This document shows, piece after piece, positions 21,392-29,830 of a stretch of DNA of 64,000 nucleotides. This stretch comes from Mycobacterium arosiense ATCC BAA-1401 = DSM 45069 (lineage in GTDB: Bacteria > Actinomycetota > Actinomycetes > Mycobacteriales > Mycobacteriaceae): contig NZ_MVHG01000018.1 in NCBI RefSeq assembly GCF_002086125.1, positions 1 to 64,000 on the forward strand, in the 5' to 3' direction. Made by a program: the position numbers and the translations under genes. The notes beneath the pieces were generated by a model that worked only from the letters and a program-made list of their open reading frames with translations, was not told the DNA's origin and made no database searches. Positions within the stretch are counted from its first letter, which is position 1; each line of letters starts with the position of its first letter.

Positions 21392-22404
21392 TGGACTTCG
21401 AGCTGACCGCGACGCAACAGGCCGTCGCCGACGTCGTCACGTCGGTGTTCGAGCGCGAATTAAGCTGGGACGCTATGGTCAACGGCGGTGTGACGGCACT
21501 CCCGGTGCCCGAGCGCCTCGGCGGCGACGGCGTGAGCCTGCCCGAGGTCGCCACCGTGCTGACCGAGGTCGGTCGCCATGGCGCCATCACGCCGGCCCTG
21601 GCCACACTGGGTTTCGGCGTGCTGCCGCTGCTCGATCTGGCCTCCGACGAACAGCAGGACCGATTTCTGGCCGGAGTCACCAAGGGCGGGGTGCTGACCG
21701 CCGCGCTCAACGAGCCGGGTACCGCCCTGCCGGACCGGCCGTCGACCACGTTTGCGGGCGGCCGCCTGTCGGGCACCAAGGTCGGCGTCGGCTATGCGGG
21801 ACAAGCGGATTGGATCATCGTGACCGCCGACAGTGCGGTGGTGGTGGTGTCGCCGAAGGCCAACGGCGTCGAGGCGGTCCAGACCCCCACCTCCAACGGC
21901 TCCGAGGAGTACACGGTCACGTTCGCCGACGTCGCGGTCGACGACTCCGACGTGTTGGCCGGCGCGACGGCGCCCCGGGTCAATCAGTTGGCGCTGGCCG
22001 CCATCGGCGCCTACGCCGACGGGCTCGTGGCCGGGGCGCTGCGGCTGACCGCCGATTATGTGGCCAACCGCAAGCAGTTCGGCAAGCCGCTCTCGACGTT
22101 TCAGACCGTGGCGGCGCAGCTCGCCGAGGTCTACATCGCCTCGCGCACCATCGATTTGGCGGCCAAGTCGGTGGTGTGGCGGCTGTCCGAGGGCCGGGAC
22201 GCCGACGACGACCTCGACGTCCTCGGTTACTGGATCACCTCGCAGGCGCCGCCGGTGATGCAGCTCTGCCATCACCTACACGGCGGCATGGGGATGGACA
22301 TCACTTACCCGATGCACCGCTACTACTCCACGATCAAAGACCTGTCCCGACTGCTGGGCGGCTCTTCTCATCGGCTCGATTTGGTGGGAGCGCAATGTTC
22401 ATAG
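21391..22404 (+). CDS. fadE28: ChsE1 (FadE28), acyl-CoA dehydrogenase subunit
   Basis: The ATG overlaps the cyp125 stop and gives 337 residues beginning MDFELTATQQAVADVV. It is a short FadE with VANRKQFGKPLSTFQTVAAQ and HLHGGMGMDITYPMHRYY. In M. tuberculosis ChsE1 and ChsE2 form an alpha2beta2 enzyme that dehydrogenates the 3-carbon side chain thioester, 3-oxo-pregnene carboxyl-CoA. The first domain is truncated (LGGDGVSLPEVATVL follows early), as expected for the non-canonical subunit. It overlaps chsE2 by 10 bp. Confidence 0.94.
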   Translation: MDFELTATQQAVADVVTSVFERELSWDAMVNGGVTALPVPERLGGDGVSLPEVATVLTEVGRHGAITPALATLGFGVLPLLDLASDEQQDRFLAGVTKGGVLTAALNEPGTALPDRPSTTFAGGRLSGTKVGVGYAGQADWIIVTADSAVVVVSPKANGVEAVQTPTSNGSEEYTVTFADVAVDDSDVLAGATAPRVNQLALAAIGAYADGLVAGALRLTADYVANRKQFGKPLSTFQTVAAQLAEVYIASRTIDLAAKSVVWRLSEGRDADDDLDVLGYWITSQAPPVMQLCHHLHGGMGMDITYPMHRYYSTIKDLSRLLGGSSHRLDLVGAQCS

Positions 22405-23558
22405 ACCTGACCCCCGAGCAGCGCCAGCTGCAAGCGGAACTGCGGGAGTACTTCTCGAACCTGATCTCGTCCGACGAGATGAAGGCGATGGAGTCCGACC
22501 GGCACAACGCGGCCTACCGCGCGGTGATCCGGCGGATGGGCCGTGACGGCAAGCTCGGGGTGGGCTGGCCAAAGGAGTTCGGCGGCTTGGGCTTCGGCCC
22601 GATCGAGCAGTCGATCTTCGTCAACGAGGCGCACCGGGCCGACGTGCCGCTGCCCGCGGTGACGCTGCAGACCGTGGGTCCGACGCTGCAGCAGTTCGGC
22701 AGCGAAGAGCAGAAGAAGAAGTTCCTGCCCGCCATCCTGGCCGGCGAGGTGCACTTCGCGATCGGATACACCGAGCCCGAGGCCGGCACCGACCTGGCCT
22801 CCCTGCGCACCACCGCGGTGCGCCAGGGCGACGAGTACATCGTCAACGGACAGAAGATCTTCACCACCGGCGCCCACGACGCCGACTACATCTGGCTGGC
22901 CTGCCGCACCGACCCGGAAGCCGTGAAACACAAGGGCATTTCGATCCTGATCGTCGACACCAAGGATCCCGGTTACTCCTGGACGCCGATCATCCTGTCC
23001 GACGGTGCCCATCACACCAACGCCACCTACTACAACGACGTGCGGGTGCCCGCCGACATGCTGGTGGGCCAGGAGAACGGCGGCTGGCGGCTGATCACCA
23101 CCCAGCTCAACAACGAGCGGGTGATGCTGGGTCCGGCGGGCCGCACCGCCGGCATCTACGACCGGGTGCACGCCTGGGCGTCCAAGCCGGGCAGCGACGG
23201 CGTCACGCCGATCGATCACGCCGACGTCAAGCGGGCGCTGGGTGAGATTCACGCGATGTGGCGGATCAACGAACTGCTGAACTGGCAGGTGGCCGCCGCC
23301 GGCGAAGACATCAACGTGGCCGACGCCGCGTCGACGAAAGTCTTTGGTACCGAGAAGATTCAGTACATTGGTCGGCTCGCCGAGGAGATCGTGGGCAAGT
23401 ACGGCAACCCCGCCGATTCGGACACCGCCGACCTGCTGAAGTGGCTGGACTCCCAGACCAAGCGCAATCTCGTCATCACCTTCGGCGGCGGCGTCAACGA
23501 AGTGATGCGCGAGATGATCGCCGCCGCCGGACTCAAAGTGCCGAGGGTGCCACGATGA
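22395..23558 (+). CDS. fadE29: ChsE2 (FadE29), acyl-CoA dehydrogenase subunit
   Basis: The ATG at 22395 lies inside the chsE1 end and yields 387 residues starting MFIDLTPEQRQLQAELR. It keeps the FAD loop FAIGYTEPEAGTDLASLRTT, VNGQKIFTTGAHDADYIWLA and the C-terminal FGGGVNEVMREMIA. It is the FAD-binding partner of ChsE1 in side-chain oxidation. Its stop overlaps the chsH2 ATG as ATGA. Confidence 0.95.
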   Translation: MFIDLTPEQRQLQAELREYFSNLISSDEMKAMESDRHNAAYRAVIRRMGRDGKLGVGWPKEFGGLGFGPIEQSIFVNEAHRADVPLPAVTLQTVGPTLQQFGSEEQKKKFLPAILAGEVHFAIGYTEPEAGTDLASLRTTAVRQGDEYIVNGQKIFTTGAHDADYIWLACRTDPEAVKHKGISILIVDTKDPGYSWTPIILSDGAHHTNATYYNDVRVPADMLVGQENGGWRLITTQLNNERVMLGPAGRTAGIYDRVHAWASKPGSDGVTPIDHADVKRALGEIHAMWRINELLNWQVAAAGEDINVADAASTKVFGTEKIQYIGRLAEEIVGKYGNPADSDTADLLKWLDSQTKRNLVITFGGGVNEVMREMIAAAGLKVPRVPR

Positions 23559-24517
23559 CCGACATCCAAAAAGCGGTTGCGGAGATCACCGCCACCGTCG
23601 TCGCCGCCCCGCGCGAGGCGCGGGATCCGGTGAACCAGCCGACGATCAACAATTGGGTCGAGGCGATGGGGGACCGCAACCCGATCTACGTCGACGACGC
23701 CGCGGCCAAGGCCGCCGGTCATCCCGGGATCGTCGCACCACCGGCCATGATTCAGGTGTGGACGATGTTCGGCCTGGGCGGGGAACGCCCGACCGACGAC
23801 CCCATGGGCCCGATCATGCAGCTGTTCGACGAGGCCGGCTACATCGGGGTGGTGGCCACCAACTGTGAGCAGACCTACCACCGGTATCTGCGTCCCGGTG
23901 AGCAGGTCACCGTCGTCTCCGAGATGCGCGACGTGGTGGGTCCCAAGCAGACCGGGCTCGGCGAGGGCTGGTTCATCAATCAACACATCACCTGGCGGGT
24001 CGGTGACGAGGATGTGGCCGAGATGGCGTGGCGCATCCTGAAATTCAGGCCGCGCGAGGATTCGGGCGCGGCCGCGTCGGTCCCTCAGGATCTGGACGCC
24101 GACGCCATGATGCGGCCGGCGGTGTCACGCGACACCGCTTTCTTCTGGGAGGGCGTCAGGGCGCACGAGCTGCGTATCCAGCGCCTCCCCGAAGGCACGC
24201 TGCAGCATCCGCCGGTGCCGGCGGTGTGGCAGGACAAGGCCGAGCCGATCGACTTCACGGTCGCCGGCGGCCGCGGCACGGTGTTCAGCTACGTGGTGCA
24301 CCACGCACCGAAGGTGCCCGGTCGCACGCTGCCGTTCGTGATCGCACTGGTCGAACTGGACGAGGGCGTTCGGATGCTCGGCGAGCTGCGCAACGTCGAC
24401 CATGCCGAGATCAAGATCGGGATGCCGGTCCGTGCAACGTATATCGACTTCCCGGCCGGCGAATCCGGCCCGGAGTGGAGCCTCTACGCCTGGGAGCCCG
24501 TGGGAGACGAAGCATGA
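23555..24517 (+). CDS. chsH2: ChsH2, MaoC hydratase subunit fused to DUF35
   Basis: The 320-residue protein has two parts. Residues 1-160 form a MaoC-like hotdog domain (VEAMGDRNPIYVDDAAAKAAG, then HPGIVAPPAMIQVW). Residues from about 185 form a DUF35 OB-fold (FFWEGVRAHELRIQRLPEG). The DUF35 part has no cysteine, so the usual zinc ribbon is absent. ChsH1-ChsH2 hydrates the ChsE1-E2 product, and the DUF35 domain binds Ltp2 to form the aldolase. It overlaps both neighbours by 4 bp. Confidence 0.94.
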   Translation: MTDIQKAVAEITATVVAAPREARDPVNQPTINNWVEAMGDRNPIYVDDAAAKAAGHPGIVAPPAMIQVWTMFGLGGERPTDDPMGPIMQLFDEAGYIGVVATNCEQTYHRYLRPGEQVTVVSEMRDVVGPKQTGLGEGWFINQHITWRVGDEDVAEMAWRILKFRPREDSGAAASVPQDLDADAMMRPAVSRDTAFFWEGVRAHELRIQRLPEGTLQHPPVPAVWQDKAEPIDFTVAGGRGTVFSYVVHHAPKVPGRTLPFVIALVELDEGVRMLGELRNVDHAEIKIGMPVRATYIDFPAGESGPEWSLYAWEPVGDEA

Positions 24518-24915
24518 GCGCACCTGTTGTTGAAGTGGGCACCACCCTGCCCGAACTCAAGCTGCATGGCACGCCGACCTTTATCATCTCGACGGCCCTG
24601 GCGACCAGGGACTTTCAGGACGTGCACCACGACCGGGACCTGGCGCAGGCCAAGGGTTCCAAGGACATCTTCGTCAACATCCTCACCGACACCGGGCTGG
24701 TGCAGCGTTACGTCACCGACTGGGCGGGGCCGACGGCGCTGATCAAGTCGATCGGCCTGCGGCTCGGTGTGCCGTGGTACGCCTACGACACCGTCACCTT
24801 CTCCGGCGAGGTGACCGCCATCGACAACGGCCTGGTCACGCTGAAGGTGTTAGGCCGCAACAGTCTTGGCGATCATGTCATCGCCAACGTGACGCTGACG
24901 ATCGGGGGCGCATAG
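24514..24915 (+). CDS. chsH1: ChsH1, MaoC hydratase subunit
   Basis: This 133-residue single hotdog domain has the hydratase signature TRDFQDVHHDRDLAQAKG, with the D...H pair expected at the active site, and FVNILTDTGLVQRYVTDW. It partners ChsH2 to hydrate the unsaturated C22 thioester of the side chain. Its TAG stop is directly followed by the ltp2 ATG. Confidence 0.94.
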   Translation: MSAPVVEVGTTLPELKLHGTPTFIISTALATRDFQDVHHDRDLAQAKGSKDIFVNILTDTGLVQRYVTDWAGPTALIKSIGLRLGVPWYAYDTVTFSGEVTAIDNGLVTLKVLGRNSLGDHVIANVTLTIGGA

Positions 24916-26097
24916 ATGTCAGCGGGCTTGTTGAACGGCCGAGCCGCGATCGTCGGCATCGGCGCCACCGACTTCTCCAAGGACTCCGGCCGCAGTGAAC
25001 TGCGGTTGGCCGCCGAGGCGGTGCTGGATGCGCTGGACGACGCCGGGCTGAATCCGTCCGACGTCGACGGGCTGACCACCTTCACCATGGACACCAACAA
25101 CGAGACCGCCGTCGCCCGCGCGGTCGGCATCGGCGACCTGAAATTCTTCTCGCAGATCGGATATGGCGGTGGCGCCGCGTGCGCGACCGTGCAGCAGGCG
25201 GCGCTCGCCGTGGCCACCGGGGTGGCCGACGTCGTCGTCGCATACCGGGCGTTCAACGAGCGATCGGGCATGCGATTCGGTCAGGTGCAGACCCGGTTGG
25301 TGGGAACCGCCGGCGTGCAGGCTGATTCGACCGCGGCGGACAATTCGTTCTCCTACCCGCACGGGCTGTCCACGCCAGCCGCCCAGGTCGCGATGATCGC
25401 CCAGCGCTACATGCATCTGTCCGGTGCCAGCAGCCGGGACTTCGGGGCGATCTCGGTGGCCGACCGCAAGCACGCGGCCAAGAATCCGAAGGCGTACTTC
25501 TACGAGAAGCCGATAACCATTGAGGACCACCAGAATTCGCGGTGGATCGCCGAGCCGCTGCGGCTGTTGGACTGCTGCCAGGAGACCGACGGGGCGGTCG
25601 CAATCGTGGTGACGTCGCCGGAGCGGGCGAAGGATCTCAAGCAGCGACCGGCGATCATCGAGGCGGCCGCGCAGGGCTCCAGCCCCGACCAGTACACGAT
25701 GGTCAGCTATTACCGGCCCGAGCTCGGACTGCCCGAGATGGGTGTGGTGGGTCAGCAGCTTTGGCAGCAGTCGGGCCTGAAGCCGACCGATATCCAGACC
25801 GCTGTGCTCTACGACCACTTCACCCCGTTCACGCTGATTCAGTTGGAAGAGTTGGGGTTTTGCGGCAAGGGCGAGGCCAAGGACTTCATCGCCGACGGTG
25901 CCATCGAGATCGGGGGACGGCTGCCGATCAACACCCATGGCGGCCAACTCGGCGAGGCCTACATTCACGGCATGAACGGCATCGCCGAGGGCGTGCGCCA
26001 GCTGCGGGGCACCTCGGTGAACCCGGTGCCCGACGTTGAGCATGTCCTCGTCACCGCCGGAACCGGTGTCCCCACGTCGGGCCTGATCCTGGGCTAG
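24916..26097 (+). CDS. ltp2: Ltp2, thiolase-fold retro-aldolase
   Basis: This 393-residue protein of the SCP-x thiolase fold has YGGGAACATVQQAALAVATG, LLDCCQETDGAVAIVV and LPINTHGGQLGEAYIHGMNG. Ltp2 with the DUF35 domain of ChsH2 removes the last propionyl-CoA from the side chain by retro-aldol cleavage, leaving the C17 ketone. The start follows the chsH1 stop with no gap. It ends the cyp125 operon; a palindromic repeat region lies downstream. Confidence 0.94.
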   Translation: MSAGLLNGRAAIVGIGATDFSKDSGRSELRLAAEAVLDALDDAGLNPSDVDGLTTFTMDTNNETAVARAVGIGDLKFFSQIGYGGGAACATVQQAALAVATGVADVVVAYRAFNERSGMRFGQVQTRLVGTAGVQADSTAADNSFSYPHGLSTPAAQVAMIAQRYMHLSGASSRDFGAISVADRKHAAKNPKAYFYEKPITIEDHQNSRWIAEPLRLLDCCQETDGAVAIVVTSPERAKDLKQRPAIIEAAAQGSSPDQYTMVSYYRPELGLPEMGVVGQQLWQQSGLKPTDIQTAVLYDHFTPFTLIQLEELGFCGKGEAKDFIADGAIEIGGRLPINTHGGQLGEAYIHGMNGIAEGVRQLRGTSVNPVPDVEHVLVTAGTGVPTSGLILG

Positions 26098-26139
26098 CGG
26101 CCGCCGAGCGTGCCGCGGGACGGCCGGGGCGCGCGCCGT

Positions 26140-26165
26140 CGAGCGTGAACTTAGTTTCACGCTCG
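26140..26165. repeat. CGAGCGTGAA palindrome, left of second DUF559 gene
   Basis: A perfect 10-bp inverted repeat, CGAGCGTGAA (26140-26149) and TTCACGCTCG (26156-26165), flanks the 6-nt spacer CTTAGT. A damaged CTAACTTCACGGTCG half copy follows at about 26180-26195. This could terminate the ltp2 operon or regulate the downstream gene. It shares the CGAGCGTG end with the 56-bp repeats at 9762 and 10717. Confidence 0.85.
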
Positions 26166-26239
26166 TTGCCGACTGTCAAACTAACTTCACGGTCGATAAG
26201 TGAAGTGACGCCGGACATGGCACGTGCCACGCTGCCGGG

Positions 26240-27088
26240 GTGGTGGGTGAGCCGTTTCTGGGCAGCGAGGCCGTTGCTCAAGGCGTTATGACCAGAGGAC
26301 AACTCTGCACTGGTTATCGTCGGCTATTCCGAGACGTTTACGTCAATCGGGATGCAGACGTCACTGCCGCGCTACGAGCGAGGGCCGGCTGGTTGTGGTC
26401 CGGGCGTAGGGGCGTGGTCGCGGGGTTCGCCGCCGCAGCGCTACATGGGAGCAAATGGGTCGACGGCATGACAGTCGTGGACCTCATCCACGACAACCGC
26501 CACCCCCAGGCTGGAATCAGGGCGCACGGAGACCGTATCGAGGACGACGAAATCGTCGCGCTAGGAAAAATCCCGCTGACGGCAGCAGCTAGGACAGCTC
26601 TCGATATCGGCTGCTGGTATTCGACCACGGCGGCGGTTGCCGGCATCGACGCATTGGCTCGCGCGACTGGAATCAAAGCGGCCGAAGTCGAGCTACTCGC
26701 GGAAAGGTACTTGCGCCGCCGAGGAATCGTGCAGGCGCGCAAAGCCATAGCGCTATTCGACAGCGGTGCACAGTCTCCGAAGGAGTCGTGGCTGCGGATT
26801 GTGCTGATGCAGGCCGGCTTGCCGCGACCGCAGACCCAGATTCCCGTGATCGACGAATTCGGCAGCACCTTCGCGTATCTCGATATGGGTTGGGAGGACG
26901 TCAAAGTGGCGGTTGAATACGACGGCGACCAGCATCGCATCGATCGCCGGCAGTACGCATGGGACGTCCGGCGATTGGAGACCATCGAGCGTCTTGGCTG
27001 GATCGTTATAAGGGTGGTCGCGGGCGACCGGCCAGCTGACATCGTTCGCCGGGTGCGTGCGGCTCGCGCCCGCCGAGCGTCGAACTAA
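26240..27088 (+). CDS. DUF559/Vsr-like nuclease-domain protein with AbiEi-type N-terminus, second copy
   Basis: A GTG at 26240 (or 26243) gives about 282 residues. It shares FLGSEA near the start and the whole architecture with the gene at 9852: an AbiEi-like N-terminal region (AGWLWSGRRGVVAGFAAAALHG) and a DUF559 domain with SPKESWLR, YLDMGWED, VAVEYDGDQH and WIVIRV. The candidate acidic residues are conserved in both. It occupies the ltp2-hsd4B gap, where M. tuberculosis carries PPE63. Codon use looks less GC-biased than its neighbours. No toxin or antitoxin partner is next to it. Confidence 0.72.
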   Translation: MVGEPFLGSEAVAQGVMTRGQLCTGYRRLFRDVYVNRDADVTAALRARAGWLWSGRRGVVAGFAAAALHGSKWVDGMTVVDLIHDNRHPQAGIRAHGDRIEDDEIVALGKIPLTAAARTALDIGCWYSTTAAVAGIDALARATGIKAAEVELLAERYLRRRGIVQARKAIALFDSGAQSPKESWLRIVLMQAGLPRPQTQIPVIDEFGSTFAYLDMGWEDVKVAVEYDGDQHRIDRRQYAWDVRRLETIERLGWIVIRVVAGDRPADIVRRVRAARARRASN

Positions 27089-27129
27089 CTTCACGATGAC
27101 AGACGAACGTGAAACTAACTTCACGCTCG
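27074..27129. repeat. CGAGCGT palindromes at the 3' end of the second DUF559 gene
   Basis: Two related elements follow each other. The first, CGAGCGTCGAACTAACTTCA, starts at 27074 and includes the gene's stop. The second pairs CGAACGTGAA (27104-27113) with TTCACGCTCG (27120-27129) around ACTAAC, with one mismatch. Both share the CTAACTTCACG core with the elements left of the gene. Confidence 0.82.
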
Positions 27130-27184
27130 GCGGGAGAGGCCGCACGCTCGGCGGGAGAGGCCGCACGCTCGGCGGGGGAGGCCG
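27122..27184. repeat. Three tandem 21-bp repeats
   Basis: The unit CACGCTCGGCGGGAGAGGCC plus G is present at 27122, 27143 and 27164; the third has one A-to-G change. It grows directly out of the right arm of the palindrome and ends 17 bp from the hsd4B stop. It seems to be a local duplication of the repeat flank. Confidence 0.92.
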
Positions 27185-27201
27185 ACCCTCGCGCAGCGCC
27201 C

Positions 27202-28074
27202 CTAGGCCGGGACCAGTTCGACGCCCGACAGCACGACGGCGTTGTCGCGCGAGGGCGCGACAACGCTGGCCAGGAAGCGGCCATCAGAAGACGTCGAGTC
27301 CTTCCAGATGCCGACCTTGAGCGTTTCGCCGGGGAAAGCCACCCCGGCGAAACGCGCGCCGTAGGCCGCAACCGCCCCGGCATCACCGTCGAGCAGCGCA
27401 TCGGTGATGGCCTTACAGGTCATGCCGTAGGTGCACAACCCGTGCAGGATGGGCTGGGAAAACCCCGCGGCCGCAGCAAAATCGGGATCGGAATGCAGCG
27501 GGTTGCGGTCACCGCACAGCCGGTAGAGCAGCGCCTGTTGGGGCAGGATCGGCATATCGACCTCGAGATCGGGTGCCCGGTCGGGCGCCGCGTCCGAGGA
27601 TGACGGCCCGCGCTCGCCGCCGAATCCGCCCTCACCGCGGGCGAAAATCGACCGGCGTTGCGTCCACAACGCCGTGCCGTCGGGGGCGGTCACCGTCGTC
27701 TCGCTCCAGATCACCGCGGCCTTGCCCTTGTCCCAGATGTCGGTGAACCGGGTGACGGCCTTGGCCGAGCCCGACGGCGGCAGCGGCGCGGGCGCCTCGA
27801 TCCGTTCGCTGGCGTGTAACACCTTGCTCAGCTCGATGTCGATGCCGGGGAACTTGACGGTTGGCGGCTTCGTGGCATGGAAGGTGGCGGCCACGTTGCC
27901 GAACGTCGGCAGCACCTGCGGCGTGTCGTCGGTTAGGTAGCGCAGCTCGCGCGGGTCCATCGGATCGGCGCCGGCGCCCAACCCGAGGTGATAAAGCTGC
28001 ACATCGCTGCTGGCCCAAGAGAATTCGATGGGATCCAGCTCCGCGTTCAGCGCGACCTCTACGTCGATCGGCAT
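27202..28074 (-). CDS. hsd4B: Hsd4B/ChsH3, MaoC-like enoyl-CoA hydratase
   Basis: The 290-residue double-hotdog protein resembles hydratase 2 of peroxisomal beta-oxidation. The C-terminal hotdog has YRLCGDRNPLHSDPDFAAAA and GFSQPILHGLCTYGM, with the catalytic D...H pair. In M. tuberculosis Rv3538 (ChsH3) acts as a stereospecific hydratase on side-chain enoyl-CoA and complements EchA19. It is the second gene behind kstD; only 1 bp separates the two. Confidence 0.92.
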   Translation of the reverse strand: MPIDVEVALNAELDPIEFSWASSDVQLYHLGLGAGADPMDPRELRYLTDDTPQVLPTFGNVAATFHATKPPTVKFPGIDIELSKVLHASERIEAPAPLPPSGSAKAVTRFTDIWDKGKAAVIWSETTVTAPDGTALWTQRRSIFARGEGGFGGERGPSSSDAAPDRAPDLEVDMPILPQQALLYRLCGDRNPLHSDPDFAAAAGFSQPILHGLCTYGMTCKAITDALLDGDAGAVAAYGARFAGVAFPGETLKVGIWKDSTSSDGRFLASVVAPSRDNAVVLSGVELVPA

Positions 28075-28075
28075 G

Positions 28076-29758
28076 TCAGTGACCCCCCGCTATGTGCAAC
28101 GCCGCCAGGTATCCGAACGTCATGGCCGGACCGATGGTGCCACCCGGACCGGGGTAGGTGTGGCCCATCACCGGGGCGCTCACATTGCCGGCGGCGTAAA
28201 GGCCTTCGATGATGCTGCCGTCGTCGCGCAGCGCTCGCCCGTGAACATCGGTGCGGATGCCGCCCTTGGTGCCCAGGTCCCCGGGCACCATCTTGGCCGC
28301 ATAGTACGGCGCGTGCGTGATCTCGCCGAGGTTGGGGTTCGGCTTGTTGGTCGGGTCGCCGTAGTAGCGGTCGTAGGCGCTCTCGCCGCGATGGTAGTCC
28401 TCGTCGACACCGGAGCGCGCGAACCCGTTGAAACGTTCCACGGTCGCGGTGAATCCGTTCACCGGAAGGCCGGCCTGCTGCGCCAGCTCCGCCAGCGTGT
28501 CGGCCTGGATAATGACGCCGGACTCCAGCCACTTGCGCGGAATGCGTTGTCCGGGCTGCAATCCCGCGAAGATGTAGCGGTCCCGGTACTGCTGGTCGAA
28601 CACCAGCCACGCGGGAATGTTCTCGCCCGGCCCGGGCCCCAGGCCGTATTCACCGCCGTACATGTGGTGGCAGGCTTCGACGTAGGGCATCGATTCGTTC
28701 ATGAACCGCTTGCCCGACATGTTGACGATGATCGAACCCGGCGAATTGCGCTCGGACAAGGCAAACCAGGGTGCGCCCACCAGCGGGACTGTCGGACCCC
28801 ACCAGGCGTCTTCCATGAGATCCAATGCTGCGCCGAGCTTTTCGCCCGCCAGGATTCCATCACCGGTGTTGGCCGCCGCGCCGACGGTCCACTCGGTGGT
28901 GATCGGGGCGCGCTGGTATTTCACCCGCATCTGTTCGTTGTGCTCGAAGCCACCCGACGCCAGGATCACCCCGCGCCGGGCCCGGATCAGCCGTGGTTCG
29001 CCCGATTCGGCATCGCCGGCTTCGCGCACATAGACGCCGCGCACGACACCGTCTTCGACGTAGAGGTCGGTAAGCGCGGTGTTGAGCACCACCGGAACGC
29101 CGGCCCGCTGCAACCCGATCCGCAGCGGCCCGATCAACGCGCGGCCCATGCCGACGAGGTTCTTGCCGGTCGCCTTGGCCCACATGGTGCGTGCCCCGAC
29201 CTTCAGGCTGCGCAGCACGCCGCGCGGGTGACGCTTCAGCTGGTTCAGCCGCACGTAATCCTGTTGCATCACCACCACGTTCAGCGGGACCTTGCCGTAG
29301 GCCGGCTCCAAACCGGCTTCGTCGGCGCCGAGCTTGCGGGCGTCGAACGGCTTCGGCTCGATCGATCGGCCCTCCGCCCGGCCGCCCGGCGACTCGGGGT
29401 AGTAGTCGGAGTACTTCGGCACCCAGCACATCTTCAGCGGGGTGTGCTCGAGCACAAACGACAGCATCTCCGGGCCGCGATCGAGATAGGTGTCGATGCG
29501 TTCCGGCTCGACGACGTCGCCGATGATCCCGTGCAGATAGGTGCGGGCGGCCTCGGCGGTATCGCGCACCCCATCACGCTTGAGGATCTCGTTGTTCGGG
29601 ATCCAAACGCCGCCGCCCGAGCGGGCGGTCGAGCCACCGTAGTGGGGGGCCTTTTCGATGACTATGGTGGAAAGACCCCGGTGAGCGGCGGTAAGGGCGG
29701 CCACCATGCCGGCCCCGCCGCTCCCGACCACGACGACGTCATACTCCTGCGCTGACAT
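28076..29758 (-). CDS. kstD: 3-Ketosteroid delta1-dehydrogenase KstD
   Basis: From the ATG at 29758 (MSAQEYDVVVVGSG) the flavoprotein has 560 residues; an ATG at 29767 would lie inside the KstR box and is less likely. The N-terminal FAD loop is VVVVGSGGAGMVAAL, followed by EKAPHYGGSTARSGGGVWIPN, and the C-terminus has NVSAPVMGHTYPGPGGTIGPAM. KstD introduces the 1,2 double bond in ring A of 3-ketosteroids. With KshA hydroxylation this opens ring B. The KstR box begins 2 bases before the start codon. Confidence 0.95.
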   Translation of the reverse strand: MSAQEYDVVVVGSGGAGMVAALTAAHRGLSTIVIEKAPHYGGSTARSGGGVWIPNNEILKRDGVRDTAEAARTYLHGIIGDVVEPERIDTYLDRGPEMLSFVLEHTPLKMCWVPKYSDYYPESPGGRAEGRSIEPKPFDARKLGADEAGLEPAYGKVPLNVVVMQQDYVRLNQLKRHPRGVLRSLKVGARTMWAKATGKNLVGMGRALIGPLRIGLQRAGVPVVLNTALTDLYVEDGVVRGVYVREAGDAESGEPRLIRARRGVILASGGFEHNEQMRVKYQRAPITTEWTVGAAANTGDGILAGEKLGAALDLMEDAWWGPTVPLVGAPWFALSERNSPGSIIVNMSGKRFMNESMPYVEACHHMYGGEYGLGPGPGENIPAWLVFDQQYRDRYIFAGLQPGQRIPRKWLESGVIIQADTLAELAQQAGLPVNGFTATVERFNGFARSGVDEDYHRGESAYDRYYGDPTNKPNPNLGEITHAPYYAAKMVPGDLGTKGGIRTDVHGRALRDDGSIIEGLYAAGNVSAPVMGHTYPGPGGTIGPAMTFGYLAALHIAGGH

Positions 29759-29759
29759 G

Positions 29760-29773
29760 TAGAACACGTTATA
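29760..29773. promoter_or_regulatory. KstR operator, kstD/hsaE divergent promoter
   Basis: TAGAACACGTTATA matches TnnAACnnGTTnnA. It starts 2 bases from the kstD start codon and is 57 bp upstream of the hsaE ATG. A box this close implies very short or no leader on the kstD mRNA. Confidence 0.9.
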
Positions 29774-29830
29774 GAATTGCCCGGGGCGGCCGCTACTGGA
29801 CCGGTCGACCGCACGAGGAGACTTGGAAAA

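Noticed and set aside
21810..23558. 582-residue plus-strand frame beginning within chsE1
   Set aside because: Its first two thirds are an out-of-frame Arg/Gly-rich reading of chsE1; only the part from 22395 is real and is ChsE2.
27122..27184. Possible short CRISPR array
   Set aside because: The 21-bp units are contiguous with no spacers and no cas genes are present.
28028..29755. 575-residue frame antisense to kstD
   Set aside because: It mirrors kstD codon by codon, has no family motif and reflects GC-rich third positions.
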